The notes: generated by a model from the sequence alone, not told the origin. 64,000 bases of DNA from Mactromeris polynyma (GCA_032209605.1 JASFXZ010000012.1:2170001-2234000), one strand, 5' to 3'; shown: positions 10,950 through 22,679, counted from the stretch's first letter. Program-made: numbers and translations.

Positions 10950-13797
10950 CAGGTGTTATCTTGGTATATTTTACTTCATTGAACATAGTGACACATTAGA
11001 TTTTTTAAATATTATTCTCAAAATGCAAATCACAACCTTTAAGGAGTAATAATGCATATGTGGATTAGGATTGTGGTGCTCAAGCCTTCACTTTCTTTGC
11101 TTGGGATTTTTCTCTCTCCAAACTAACGTAATTCTTACTGCATACATAATACTTGTGCTGGCAGAAGGACTGACATGGTTTGCAAGGTGATTCAAACAAT
11201 TTTTGGAAGCACACAAAATGCTTATCAAGTATGTATTACTTGTAAGGAATTGGAAATAATAAATGTTGATGCATGAAACACTGAACTAAAGATGTAATTT
11301 CAAATGTTTATTAACGAACAGTTATTGGTCATAAGTATCAGCAATGGATTGTATTTATGTCAATTTTAATCTGAAATAAGGTGACCACATGGTACCTTTA
11401 GGTGGATGTATATTTTAAAAGATTGATTAAAGAAATATTTACCGCTAAATGAACATTAAAGATATATCTAACTAAAACGAAAAGGTAACAGGATTAGCGT
11501 AAAAGGCTGCTGCTCAACACAATTCAATGTATACAGACTAAAAGAGTATAAAGCAAGTCATTTATGGCATCATCATATGAACACATAGCTGAACACATAA
11601 CATCCGATTTTTATAGTGGCACAAATATTAAAAAGTGTATGGTGTTTGTCACTGACATTGGATCATGTGAAAAAATAGTTTTGTTAAACCTATTATATGT
11701 AGTGTTCTGTCACCTTACAAAGTTTGTACATAGTTTGAAAGTACATGTAGTCATGGAAATGTAGTAATGAATATGTTATATTGAAGATGCTTTGTGGAGT
11801 TATCTTGTACTTGTTTTGTTTTTTTATGACTTAAGAAAAAGATGTTTAAATTTATCTATAAAAATGGCATTAGAAATATAACTAATATATAATGACTAGA
11901 TATTGAAAAATTGTAGTATAAAATTGAATAGAATGAGCTGAATTATCAAAAGTACAAAAGCAAGACATCCAAGTGTTTCATAACATAAGTGTCAAAAATG
12001 ACAAGACATATGCATGGAAATAACCAAATATTGGCATATAAACAAAGTTGCATACATGAAGGAAATTGAATAAATATGTAATGGCAGATTATTATATATT
12101 ATGTTTTAGTAGAACAGCACTTGAAATGATCTGCATAAAAGAAGTGCCTACAAATTTAAGAGAGATATACCATAGACACAGAAATTGTAATACAGTTTTG
12201 CATGTAGTTTAATCTTAGTAAACTTTCAGCTTGTGTAAAATGTTTACAGATAGGAAGATCTATGTTAAGCTGTAAGAAGTGCATATAGTACATTGTATAA
12301 CACCAAGTATAAATATTTATTAACTTATGAGAAATAAATACATGAATGAAATGAACAAATACCAAAATAATGAAAAAACCTGAGGATATATTTGGATTTA
12401 TGTCAAAAAAAGCACAGGCACGTGCAAGTTGAACATTAGCAGTAGACAAACATATATGTAAAATACAGATTTTAATACTGATGTTATGAAAGAGCATAAA
12501 AATATTTACAGCACTATTGACAAAGAGATTGCATAAATTTGGCACTACAAAAACAGTTTGCACAAATTGGTGCCAAAGTTAGCAGTGGACATATGTGCAG
12601 GAAGTATGAATATGTTGAAAATGGAGCTTAGAAGAAATGGAGTTGTTAGAAAAAGGTTTAACAATGATGTATATAGATGAAGAAATGTAATTCGTTTTAT
12701 TCACACTATCATATCATTAATAAATGTTAGTTTAGTTAAAAAGTGAACATTAAGGGTAACATTGAGAGGAATGATTTGATTGAGTTTAAAATATAACAGA
12801 GCTGATTTTTGAAACATTTTGAATCAACGTTTTTAATAGCAAGGACTTCGGATTGGAAAATGTTTATAAAAGAAATAATGCAATAACGTTTCTACTGTCT
12901 AAATAGAGTATACATGTGAACATTCGGTTTAAATTGAAAGTGAAACAATTGTACATCTGTCATCAGGAATAATTGCAATATGACATGCTTAGTAATTTCA
13001 TGTGAACCAAATATATTGCCTTTATCGTCATTTGTAAAGATATTATTGTATAATTTTGATTACCTCCTGTATGGGATATTGTTCAAAACTTGTTGAAACC
13101 CAAACCAAAAAACTCAATGGAAGCATATGCATATTAGTGAATTCTGAAAACTTAAAATATTACATTTTTATTATATATTTATAATGTAATGTTCTCTAGG
13201 TGAATGTATTTGAAAATATCTGCATATAATATTTTTTTTATTTATTAAAAACAAAGATGAGTGTCCATTAATAAGTAAACATGTTATTAAAGGAAAGTTT
13301 GAGTATTTACAATGAACAGTTATAATGAAAATCAGATAAATAAACTTTACTGACTAGTAAATACCAATTTTTAAAGGTATATGGTAATAATGAGTGAGAT
13401 CATTTAAAGGCACATCAAACATACAGTATTGGCACAAGTGGAATCAAAGGACTGAGAGTCCTGAAAACCAGCGCGTTGTAACATAATATATGTCTATATA
13501 TAGGTGTAGTGTAATGTATACGGAATGTGAGGCATGGATAGTGTGCATTTCCAAGCATTCCTTGTTTGCTAAGGTGTAATTACAAAGGTAGGAAATTGTG
13601 AGCACAACTGTGTTCAGAAACTTAATTAAAGGCCCAATGGACAAATATGTTATTTCCTAGTGTTGTAGGGAGGTATCTTGCTGATTTTCGAAAAAAAAAC
13701 AATATGTTACTTGTATATTAGATACATCATAATTTGGATCTAATTGCATCCAATAAACCAAACATATGTTAACAGACAGATGCACAATGCACACCAC
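10950..13797. other. no gene seen
   Basis: Very AT-rich DNA. A 135-codon minus-strand frame (12156-12563) is Ile/Leu/Phe-rich as expected from AT-rich chance sequence and has no recognisable motif. No repeats longer than a few tens of bases stand out. Confidence 0.5.
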
Positions 13798-15012
13798 TCT
13801 TCTTTTTTGCATGTATATAGCTAGTCATGGTGGTGATCTGGTCAAGGAACCTTTTTGAATCATTTACCTCCCACTGCTGACATAAGTGGGAAGCCTACAA
13901 TCGCTTGCAGTGAAACCAAGGAATGTACTGGTTATTGAGATCCTGTGTAGATGATCCAAGCTGTTGATTGGGTGTTAACCCAACCTTATAGAACCCTGTA
14001 CTAAGTCAACTAATCATAACCATAGGTGTAGTACCTTGCCTTACTAGTTCGGATTGCATTTGTCATATCCATACTCTCACCTGAGACGTACAGTATTCAG
14101 ATTAAGACAATATTGCATTAAATGCGTCCATATTGTTACCATATCATTGTAGTATTCCTTGGAAATCATAACATGTAACATCCACTTGGACTTAAACAGG
14201 CATGGCTAGCGCAGTTGGTAGCATGCTAGAATACCCATCTGTAGGTCATGGGTTTGTGACATGTTCAGGCCTACCCAGTTGTAAATTTTCATCTTTCCAA
14301 GATGACAAGCGCCACACTGCTTACTTTTAAGTGTGGAAGCTGTCTGTTGCTTGCAGTAAAACTGACGAAACACTTCTTATTGAACCTAGGTAGATCATGT
14401 ATAGACTAATAAATGATCATACCTGTCGGAAAGGCATTAACTGAACAAAATTCAAACACAAATCTATTAGTGCTATTTTTACTGCATATCAGTAGTAGTG
14501 GAGTTTGTGAGACGTGACATATACATTCGTCACGTTAGCTATGATCCCACTGATGGCTTATAAACAGTAACAATTGTATATTCAACACAAGATAGGCAAC
14601 AACAGTGTGTAAAATTTCTAAACTTTTATTAAAAATAACTGAGATCATCAATAAAAAGTAAAACATAATAATGTACACTAAACAACAACACTAGATTGTT
14701 CCCACTTGTACAAAATACACGTCTTGTTCATAGCCATTTTTATAGGTCAAACTGTTGAGCTCATATATGGTTAATTTCCATGTATAGAATAATTGAGAAA
14801 ATATAGAGAGAGTATGCATGTGACAAACACATTTTGTACAACAATGTTTTTTTTTAATATCTGGTTAGTTTAGCATCATTTACTTTATACTCCCTATAAA
14901 CTTTATGATAATTTGCCTCTCAATTTGGCCAACAATCCAAAACAAGAGAGGTAAATATTGTAATTGTGGGAACTAACTATTAGGATTGCTTCATAAATTG
15001 GTCTAATAAAAA
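13798..15012 (+). repeat. composite SINE-bearing dispersed repeat, copy 2
   Basis: Diverged second copy of the element at 7995-9495, same strand, with the same order of blocks but without the 235-bp inner insertion. It carries a degraded tRNA-like head at 14199-14275. Confidence 0.75.
14199..14275 (+). repeat. tRNA-like SINE head, degraded copy
   Basis: Box A 'tggctagcgcagttggtagc' is intact, but box B is damaged ('gggtttgtgac'). It corresponds to the 73-nt head at 8441-8513. Confidence 0.6.
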
Positions 15013-16859
15013 TGATAAAAAATGGTATATGCTTGCAAATTCATAGCAATACGACACTGATGGTTACAAAGTCCTGGCTGTACCTAATATTTGTTTACCC
15101 ACAATCAATAAACATAAGTATCTAATGTATATAAATGAAAGCATATAACCATGTTAGCATGACACATCTAGGGTTTACATATGAGAAGCACCACAAGAAA
15201 ACCAGCTTACAGACTTATCATACATTTTTAACTTTTTACATTTCGTAATGTTATAGCTTTTAAAAAGTTCTAAATTTAGTACATTATAAAATGTAAGTGT
15301 ATTCATACATAGCATTTGGCGGGATTTGTTATGTCATGATGTGTAGCGTGATTAGCAGGAACACTAGTTTTGTTCATAAACTACTAACGTTACTCCATAT
15401 AAACAAACACTGAGACACATATAAATGGAAAATATACAAAACATTGGAAAACTCTAGTCAACAATATTATGCACACCAATGTTAAGGCAATATATGCTGT
15501 AGAAAACAGCTGTATTAGCTTTGCCTAATTTTGATATAGAAACACTTGGATATATAGATAATGAACAAATCTACCACATGCCAACAAGGTTTTATAAAAA
15601 AGCATTATGCATAGATACATTCTGAAAAACATTGTATGTGCATGGATAATCTTGTTTTTTATAATTTTGTTTCCATCATTTATAAAAAAATCTTGTTAGC
15701 CTGTTCTAGTTTACTTTCCCTATATAAGAAGTATATTTCGTATTTACCTTGGCATGACATACGTCAGGGGAATAACCATAAGGCATATAGACAATATTAT
15801 TACTGACTGCAAAATGTGACGTTTCTGACATCAGTAAATACTGATATCTGCACTAGAAAATTATTACAAGTGAAGTGTGCTTGTTTAATTATATTTAAAA
15901 ACAAATACCAAATATGTGTGTGTTTCAGTAACAATTATGAAGCCATTCTATGAAAATAGAGCATTAAATATTGTATGCTTTAAATAATACAAGTAACATA
16001 ATGTTAATAATACTATGCATATAGCAAATCATTGAAATGTTCCTATGGGAAATATATACATAGAATATAAAAAAACATGTAAAACGTTGTATAAACATCC
16101 TTATATGTAAAGTAAGACATAACCGATAGGAAGAATTGTACACAACACTAATTATTTACAAAGAGAATATACGGTTGTAGGACACATTACATTATGGCAG
16201 TAGATGTAAATGTAACAGGGTGCTTAGTTTTTGTTTAGGTAAAATAAATAATGCATGTATAATAATGTAAATAGGGTTGACTATGCATCTAGCAAATCAT
16301 TGTAATGTTCCAATGAGAGATATATACGGTCATAAAAAACATGTAAAACTAAGTAAAATAGGACATAATCATCATAAAAAAATGAACACAACAATGTTTA
16401 TTTACAAAAAGCGTATTTAGTTATAGGGCACATTACATAATGAGACTAGATACAACATTTGCTCTTGTATCTAATGTTTTTGCACTTGGAGTACCAAGAT
16501 CAATGGCATGGTAAACATTATTTGTGCAAATAGTACAGATTATAGATTCCAGATCAATAGTAATGGGTAGAAATAATAGACTTGGTATAAACTGAAAACG
16601 GTATCAAGATAGCAAAATTTTGATTTGTATAACAAATAGAAAAGCTTACACAAGAATATTATTTATATTAAGTTGTTAACAATACATGAACATTTATAAC
16701 AAAAGAAACCAATGAGAATGGCATAGAAAAATTGTATATGGAAATAGTACATTAGTATATTTATAAAATATGCAATAAAAATCTCCAAATTTGTGCATAA
16801 TACCCTATTCCCAAATAATACTGCAACAAATGTAAAACAATCTAATATTTACAATATTT
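15013..16859. other. no gene seen
   Basis: AT-rich DNA downstream (in the direction of transcription) of the OB-fold gene that ends at 16860. It should include that gene's 3' untranslated region, but I cannot place a clear polyadenylation signal. Two stretches near 16010-16150 and 16270-16440 look related to each other ('catgtaaaac', 'gacataa', 'acacaac', 'tatttacaaa'). Confidence 0.45.
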
Positions 16860-17099
16860 TCACTCATCCAAACCAATGTACAAAACTTCGCTACCCTTGC
16901 AAGTTATCACCAGGGTGAGTGGTCCAGCAGCTGTAAGCATCTCAATGTCGACCGGCCCATCACTGCTTACAGCAGCAGCCAGCAGCTCACTTGGCACAGG
17001 GATGATGCTGTCATCATCTATTAGCAACTCTGTTTCACTCTCTTCAACAGAAACACCAACAACCAACACCCTGGACACAACTGTTGGTGTATCAGTCTT
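16860..17099 (-). CDS. copy A, coding exon 3 (terminal)
   Basis: Acceptor 'aattgtag|aagactg', 79 codons then TGA at 16862-16860. The residues are Val/Leu-rich with an acidic stretch (EESETELLIDDDS) and end VLYIGLDE. No counterpart is visible after copy B exon 2. Confidence 0.6.
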   Translation of the reverse strand, partial: KTDTPTVVSRVLVVGVSVEESETELLIDDDSIIPVPSELLAAAVSSDGPVDIEMLTAAGPLTLVITCKGSEVLYIGLDE

Positions 17100-19169
17100 C
17101 TACAATTATAAAAATGTAAAGGATTAGAACAAACCAAAAATATTACTGAATAAGAAACATACGCTGTAATACCAAGTTCCATACAGTGTTTGGTTACATA
17201 TATTAGGTTGGCTGCATCTAGCAAAATGTGTTTTGCTGGCAAAATATTTCTATTTCCTGGTTTATGCTGATTTGTAATATTCAATTTCTAAATGTTCCCA
17301 AGGTACTAATTCTAATATATTTTACAAAATACCATCATGGCTAACATCCTACACATGTTAGTTTGCATTCAAACTAGAAAAAAATGTGAGTCAAGGCATT
17401 GTGTGGGCTACACATTTTCAATTGATAGTGGATATTCCATTAAAGTATTACTTGTAAAATTTGTTCTAGAGTCGAAGAAAAACAAGAAACAACAACACCA
17501 GAAACAAAAAGTGTCTGAAGTATTGCAAGCAGTACAATAGTCCCTTAGTGGCATAAACAGTGTGAATACCATACAACTGCCTTCTGTATTCAAGTGAATA
17601 TATAAATACTAAGGGATTTTTCATATGATATGTGATGTAAATGCACACAGAGTTAGTCTAATAAGTTTTAAATTCATAACTGTATTACCTTGATCTCAGA
17701 GCGTACTGTAGTCTGTAGGCTTGTCTCGCCCTGGTAAATGTTGGTAGTAACATCTGTTATTGTTACATGATCCCCTGGCCTACATTCAACAGATGAGGCT
17801 TCCCTCCATAGGGCCACCCGGACCTTTAAACTACCATCTTCCAAATGGATTGATTTGAGGTTCACACTCTCCCCCCGGACACTGAGGGTTTTTGTCTCCT
17901 CCTCCTGTAATTAAACACAAAGCGATTGTATTAAGTCTAATATTGGTGAACACTACCTTGTAATCACATGTCTAGATTGGTGGCCATTGTGTTCAAAACT
18001 GTATGCTAAAGTACAATAAAAAACAAAAACAAGTGTGCGTTGTGATACTATTTGGTAAAATGTGTAAGACAATGATATTACCATAACAGTTGGCAGTTGT
18101 CAATCCTATCAGCAATTAAAATATGCTAATTTTAATATAAAATCATGATAAAGCTATCAGTAATAACCATAACATGTATAACCTGCTGTGTGACAATAAT
18201 CTGTTTAATTTTTGCTATATACAACCAATAATAAGAGGTGCATAAATATCAAAAATTATCACCTGTCCATAGTCAGGTAGCAACAATGTTTATGTTGGTA
18301 TAGCAGTGAAAATAATAGGACATTATCCATTAACACACACACAAATAATGTAAACATCAAACAAAGAAGCAAAACAAGCAAAACAAGCAACATTCATTTA
18401 TCAGTAGGATAGACATATATCTCTCAAAAAATCAATGGACAGTCTGTTAACTGACTGAACTTATTTTTCTTTAAATTACTGAATACATAAAAACAGGAGA
18501 CAAAAACCAAGGTGTCCATATTAACGGATAACCAAAAACAGTATACATTTGCAAGTCTTAACTTCATAGGGATGGTTTTTTTTGGACTTTACATGATGGA
18601 GCTTTATGTGTGTGAATGTTGCTGCTAAAGTGTGGAGAGCGGTTGAATGGAACTTAACTAACATTTTTAGTGAATGTGTATTTACCTTCACCTGTTGTTT
18701 GTAATTAACAGAACAAGAATGAAAACTAACCTGTACAATTTTCTCGGTAACGGACACTCTTGCCCTGGGTGGGGATCTCACAGCCTCTGCAATTGGTACC
18801 ACATCTGCTGGTGGTGGGTATATGATCTTCCTCCCCGCTTCCACCAGGTAGTCCGGCACGTCAATATCCGTAGTTATAAAGACTTTTGTATTTTTCGTGA
18901 TGACAATGGCATGATTATTGTCGTCCGTCTTACGAATTATATCTCTCAGAACTAGGGAGTTCCCTTCCCTGAATTTTGCAAATTTCAGGGGATCATACAC
19001 AACACCCCGTATACATCTTTCTGAGTCCGCAATGGCCACGTTCAGTGATTCAGTCATTGTTTCTCCCATCACGGTATGAGACGATCTCGCCTGTAATGAC
19101 CACTATCACCTTCAAAGGCTTCGAGTAGGGTCCAGTCCCTCTATTGGTAAAAAGTTGTTCTATTGACAT
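16860..19169 (-). CDS. tandem OB-fold (RPA-like) protein, copy A, frame-disrupted
   Basis: Three coding exons joined in phase 0 on the minus strand: 19169-18731, 17904-17689 and 17099-16860, about 298 residues if the frame break is set aside. Exon 1 holds a first OB-fold-like domain (GPYSKPLKVIVV at the start, IADSERCIRG in the middle) and a proline linker (YPPPADVVP). Exon 2 holds a second OB-like domain with the strand VRVALWREA, then PGDHVTITDV and a GETSL turn. Exon 3 encodes an acidic tail ending VLYIGLDE. The pattern resembles the DNA-binding domains of RPA1 and its relatives, so a single-stranded DNA-binding role is an inference from fold only. The exon-1 ATG directly follows a 3' splice site ('tattttcag|ATG'), which implies an upstream non-coding exon or continuity with copy B. 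One base too many near 19060-19062 shifts the frame. I do not know a family name. Confidence 0.6.
17689..17904 (-). CDS. copy A, coding exon 2 (216 nt)
   Basis: Acceptor 'taattacag|gagg', donor 'atcaag|gtaata'. It encodes 72 residues starting EEETKTLSVRG and ending VRSEIK, phase 0 at both ends. By my count about 30 of 72 residues are identical to copy B exon 2, which has exactly the same length. This exon contains the best RPA/OB-like signature in the gene (ALWREA ... GDHVTITDV ... GETSLQT). Confidence 0.7.
18731..19169 (-). CDS. copy A, coding exon 1 (439 nt)
   Basis: Starts at the ATG at 19169-19167, right after 'tattttcag'. Ends at 'gtacag|gttagt'. The N-terminal frame (MSIEQLFTNRGTGPYSKPL...) hits TGA after about 39 codons. 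The following frame (TMTESLNVAIADSERC...) is +1 relative to it and continues to the donor. Alignment with copy B shows that both parts belong together. Removing one A from the AAA opposite 19060-19062 restores register and gives 438 nt, a multiple of three, as the phase-0 donor demands. Confidence 0.6.
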
Positions 19170-19247
19170 CTGAAAATAAAATAACAAAACAACATATTAA
19201 TTTAAGAGTTTTCAAGCATGCTTCTTTATCAGAACATTAGAAGGTAA

Positions 19248-19295
19248 GTTGTAGTGGTATAATGGTTAGCATACTGAGTGGGTAATCAAGGGAGT
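19248..19295 (+). repeat. tRNA-like box A fragment
   Basis: 'tagtggtataatggttagca' resembles the D arm of Asp/Glu/Gly tRNAs. No box B follows, so it is at best a SINE or tRNA-pseudogene fragment. Confidence 0.3.
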
Positions 19296-20174
19296 TGTAT
19301 AGAATCACTCGCTGCACCAGTGCAATTTTTCGTAATACATGTAATGATGTCCAAATCCCCAATATGTAGTGTTTGTAAATAGTTCCGAAGAATATATGAC
19401 AGAATCAACAAATAAGTAAGTCAATAATTATTTAGTTGTAAATACAATTGTATAAGCGGTATAATACAGATATTTATGGGTGTGTACCAATGAATAACAG
19501 AGAATGAAAATACCTAATGTGTGCGCAGTGCACTGGGAACAACCAAATCAACAATAGGTCAGATGTTCAACCAATTAACAGCACATATTTAAAGATCAGC
19601 TTCCCAGACAAATAAAAATCTTGATAAAAACGTTTTGTGTACACCGGTATTGTATTTATAGAAGATAGTAAAGTGCGAAATGACACAGGGCCGAATCAAG
19701 AAAATAAATAGGTCAGTAATTATATCGTTGCAACTACAATTATAAACATACAAAATCGCTCCGAAGTATTGTAATAACCATGTATCGGCAAAAAAATATT
19801 AATATTCTTATTTATACAGAGCACATGCAATAAATATAACCAAGTTGCATAATAAAAAGCCTGGAAGTCAAACGACACAATTTAATAATAACCCCGTATC
19901 GGGTAATACCGACGATGCAATGATATTTCCTGCCTTCGCTTTACAACACAATTATATAAATAAATTATCATAACCGTACGCTATATAAGCCTATAATCAC
20001 CCAAGTTTATAATGAAAATTCCAGACATAATACAGGATGTTTATAAAATGAAACAAAATGGCGGATACTTATATATAAACTCTGCTGGTTTATTGCCGAA
20101 TATCCTGTATAGCTTACAATGGATATTGAGCAAACATACAACTTGAACTGAAAAATATGCCAGACCGCCTCATG

Positions 20175-20182
20175 TGACGTCA
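20175..20182. promoter_or_regulatory. CRE-like palindrome upstream of copy A
   Basis: TGACGTCA, the full CREB/ATF consensus, lies about 1 kb upstream of the copy A ATG on the minus strand, with an 'aaaatggcgg' (YY1-like) motif 110 bp closer to the gene. Copy B has the same two motifs upstream. This is a motif match only. Confidence 0.3.
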
Positions 20183-20409
20183 CTTAAACACTTTACTGCA
20201 TTTTTTATGTCATTTTACGTGTGTTATTAAGTATAGTTTTGTCAAAACGAGGCTCGTATAGTTACAATAAATGCCTTATATGATGTGAATTTGTGGCATG
20301 TGAAACAAATGCTTAAGTTTATCTAAATCAATTAAAAAGATTTTAATAAACAATTATGATATTGTAAGTTGTTCTATAATTCTGATGTTGTAATAATTAA
20401 TAGATTTAC

Positions 20410-20625
20410 CTTGACTTTAGATTGATTTGTGGAGGACAGGGAAGCATCTCCCTTGAACACGTTCACCACTACATCAGTAACACTGATGAAGTCTCCTGTG
20501 TTAATGTCTGCATCTGCAGCTTCCCTCCACAATGTCACCTTGGCTTTTACCGAGTTTTCTTCCAAGGTCACCACCTTGATTTCTACGTCTTCGCCCTTCA
20601 CTTTTACAGTTCGCTTGGCCTCCTC
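20410..20625 (-). CDS. copy B, coding exon 2 (216 nt)
   Basis: Acceptor 'ttatctag|gagg', donor 'gtcaag|gtaaat', 72 codons, phase 0 at both ends, the same length and boundaries as copy A exon 2. Reading on past the donor reaches a stop at 20374 within 12 codons. Confidence 0.7.
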
Positions 20626-21654
20626 CTAGATAATCACAACATGTGTATTATCATTCATTAGCATAATATAATAAATAGGTGTCAAATGTATTAGGATATA
20701 TGTCTCTGAAATACATAACTTATAGATATATGCGCAGTAAATGTTAAAGTGTTTAAAGTTTTGGTCCTAAGAATTATGGAAGTAGGCCATGTACATGAAC
20801 AAGATACATAATAAGACTAATACTATTGGTTTTAAAAGGTGTGAATCGCTATAAGGATTATAAGTATCGTAATTTTACAAATTAGCAATTAGTATTCGAT
20901 TTTTGAACTATTTTCAGAATGCGATTTACAACCTTTAAGTAAAGAAGAAACGTTATCAAGTGATGTGTCTATTGCGTTTTATATCTTTGAAAAAAATTGC
21001 AGTATATTGTTAACATTAGTTCTCAATTTAATAAATATTAAATAGTAACATAGTTGGTATGCACATAACATTTATTGATTACATTGCTACTGTGAAATAA
21101 TACCGAATTGCATACACTTGTTAATTGATTAAAAGAAATTAGTTACAAATCCTCCAAGTACAAAAATGAGAAGAGGAATATGATCACAATATACTTTCTA
21201 TAGTATATATTAATGACAAGCACTACTCAGAACAAAACAGATGAGTTTGTAGCAAGTACCTGCACAAGACGTCCACATACGGAAACCTGCTGCTTTGCTG
21301 AAGACTTCAGGGCGGCTTGAAGTGGTACCACATCAGCTGGCGGAGGATGTATAATTGCCTGGCCTTGGGTTAGATGGTCGTCTGGGATGTTCTTCGTCAC
21401 CACAATGTGACGGGAGTCATCTGTCTTGTGACTAATGACGTTCCCGACGTGAACTTGCAGAACTTGTTTTCATCATTTATCTTGCATGAAATGCATGTTG
21501 TTCCATCGCTAATGGCAGCACTCATGCATTTGCGGTCGCTACCGTCCTGGCCCTGGTACTTGCTGGCCTCGTCGGACGCAACGACCACTACCCTCAGTGG
21601 CTTGCTGTAAGGACCAGAGTCCCTTTTGTCAAAGAGGTCATTGATGGCGGACAT
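20410..21654 (-). CDS. tandem OB-fold (RPA-like) protein, copy B, frame-disrupted and lacking a terminal exon
   Basis: Two coding exons on the minus strand, 21654-21260 and 20625-20410, parallel exons 1 and 2 of copy A. Exon 1 starts MSAINDLF at an ATG directly after a splice acceptor ('tgttccag|ATG'), carries GPYSKPLRVVVV and, after a frame shift near 21425, KTDDSRHIVVTKN and HPPPADVVP. Exon 2 has VTLWREA and GDFISVTDV. A 16-nt deletion relative to copy A, after the codons for SGTSLV, breaks the frame. No exon matching copy A exon 3 follows before copy A begins. Copy B may therefore be a decaying duplicate, or its exon 2 may splice in phase 0 onto copy A exon 1 to make one four-OB protein. 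Divergence from copy A is high, so the duplication is old. Function as for copy A, inferred from fold only. Confidence 0.55.
20660..21240. other. intron of copy B
   Basis: AT-rich intron between the two coding exons. Nothing else recognised. Confidence 0.5.
21260..21654 (-). CDS. copy B, coding exon 1 (395 nt)
   Basis: ATG at 21654-21652, donor 'gtgcag|gtactt'. Codon bookkeeping supports the deletion call. Copy A exon 1 corrected is 146 codons. Copy B with 16 nt restored is 137 codons. The visible alignment gaps (two extra residues near the start, eleven missing before the IPDD segment) account for exactly that difference of nine. Confidence 0.6.
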
Positions 21655-22460
21655 CTGGAACAAAGAAATATTTATTTCACGCGTGTTGTATGATAATTTT
21701 TTTGACAGCATAACAGGTTTAACATGGATAGTCAATAAACTGAATATATTTGTTTTTCTTTTTTTTCAATGACTCCTCTATTCATGTATATATCACCAAA
21801 AAGCTAATGTCCAAACTATGTACAATTTGATTGTAATATCATGAGTATATTATGAAATAACTATTGCATTTATTAGCTACTAGTATTACTACTTCAAATT
21901 CCAGTAGTATTAACTTTTTCTTCTTTAAAACTTAGTAACATGGAGTACAATTGGATTAATAAAGAACATTGATTGGCTAACCAGTAATTTATGCGTATAG
22001 TCCAAACCCCGGTTCCACTTCACTAAATGGTTTTAATAAATTCTGTACAATGCCATAAATAATTTTATGTTGGCATAAAATTCCATTTATCTTACTCTAG
22101 TTTCATGATAATAGTAAAGTACAGATCAAAAGCAACATTTACAGGGTAACATTAAAATACTGATAAAATCCTTTGCAATGTGCACAAATGTCAGTTCACT
22201 TTCAGTTTCATTATCAATGTTTGTTTGTTTACATAACCTGATATGTAGGTCACGAACGTTTTCTAAAAATTAATTTAGGTCACGGTTCGACATGGGATTG
22301 TTCACTAGCTACGGACGAATTTACACAGTAATTCAATCAAACACAATCAATATATTAACGCAGAACATTCATATAAAGATTCAGTTATGGTAAGCGTTTT
22401 ATCCCGGAAAATCGTAAACACGAAAATGGGACATAAACAGATAAATAATACACCGCATAT
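21655..22460. other. upstream intron or leader of copy B
   Basis: The DNA immediately upstream of the copy B ATG reads as the 3' end of an intron ('tttgttccag'). A non-coding first exon should therefore lie further upstream, probably near the CpG-bearing promoter-like region at 22.46-22.9 kb. I cannot place its donor. Confidence 0.4.
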
Positions 22461-22463
22461 CAG

Positions 22464-22672
22464 TATTCTCGCGGTACTTATCGAATAATGAAGAAATAAT
22501 AGTTAACTGAAAATCAATTACCAACACATAAGCATCAATTCCAATCCTATCCCAATTCTTAACAGCATTAAATTAATGAAAACTTGTTTAAAGTTTGTTA
22601 CACAAGTAAACAAATGTACATGGGGTCACCGACACCGCCATATTTACAGGATGACGTCATACCGCGAGAATA
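22464..22672 (-). promoter_or_regulatory. promoter-like region for copy B
   Basis: It holds a full CRE palindrome TGACGTCA (22652-22659), CCGCCAT (22635-22641, a YY1-like ATGGCGG on the transcribed strand), and a 13-bp inverted repeat 'tattctcgcggta' at 22464-22476 and 22660-22672. CTCGCG and CRE motifs are typical of CpG-type housekeeping promoters. The inverted repeats could alternatively be ends of a small MITE. Confidence 0.35.
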
Positions 22673-22679
22673 GTGATGA

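Larger units (their letters stand above)
19170..20409 (-). other. intron or intergenic DNA between the two OB-fold copies
   Basis: About 1.24 kb, AT-rich, without any frame resembling the terminal exon of copy A. It contains a tRNA-like SINE head near 19250, a palindromic CRE-like TGACGTCA at 20175-20182, and 'aaaatggcgg' at 20055-20064. It is either the promoter region of copy A or one large intron of a fused gene. Confidence 0.5.

Noticed and set aside
12156..12563. 135-codon minus-strand frame
   Set aside because: Composition is that of AT-rich chance sequence. No motif, no splice context, no paralogue in the window.
19060..19169. Mini-intron in copy A exon 1 that would restore the frame
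   Set aside because: The only candidate ('aag|gtgata ... attacag') would be about 20 nt, too short for spliceosomal removal.
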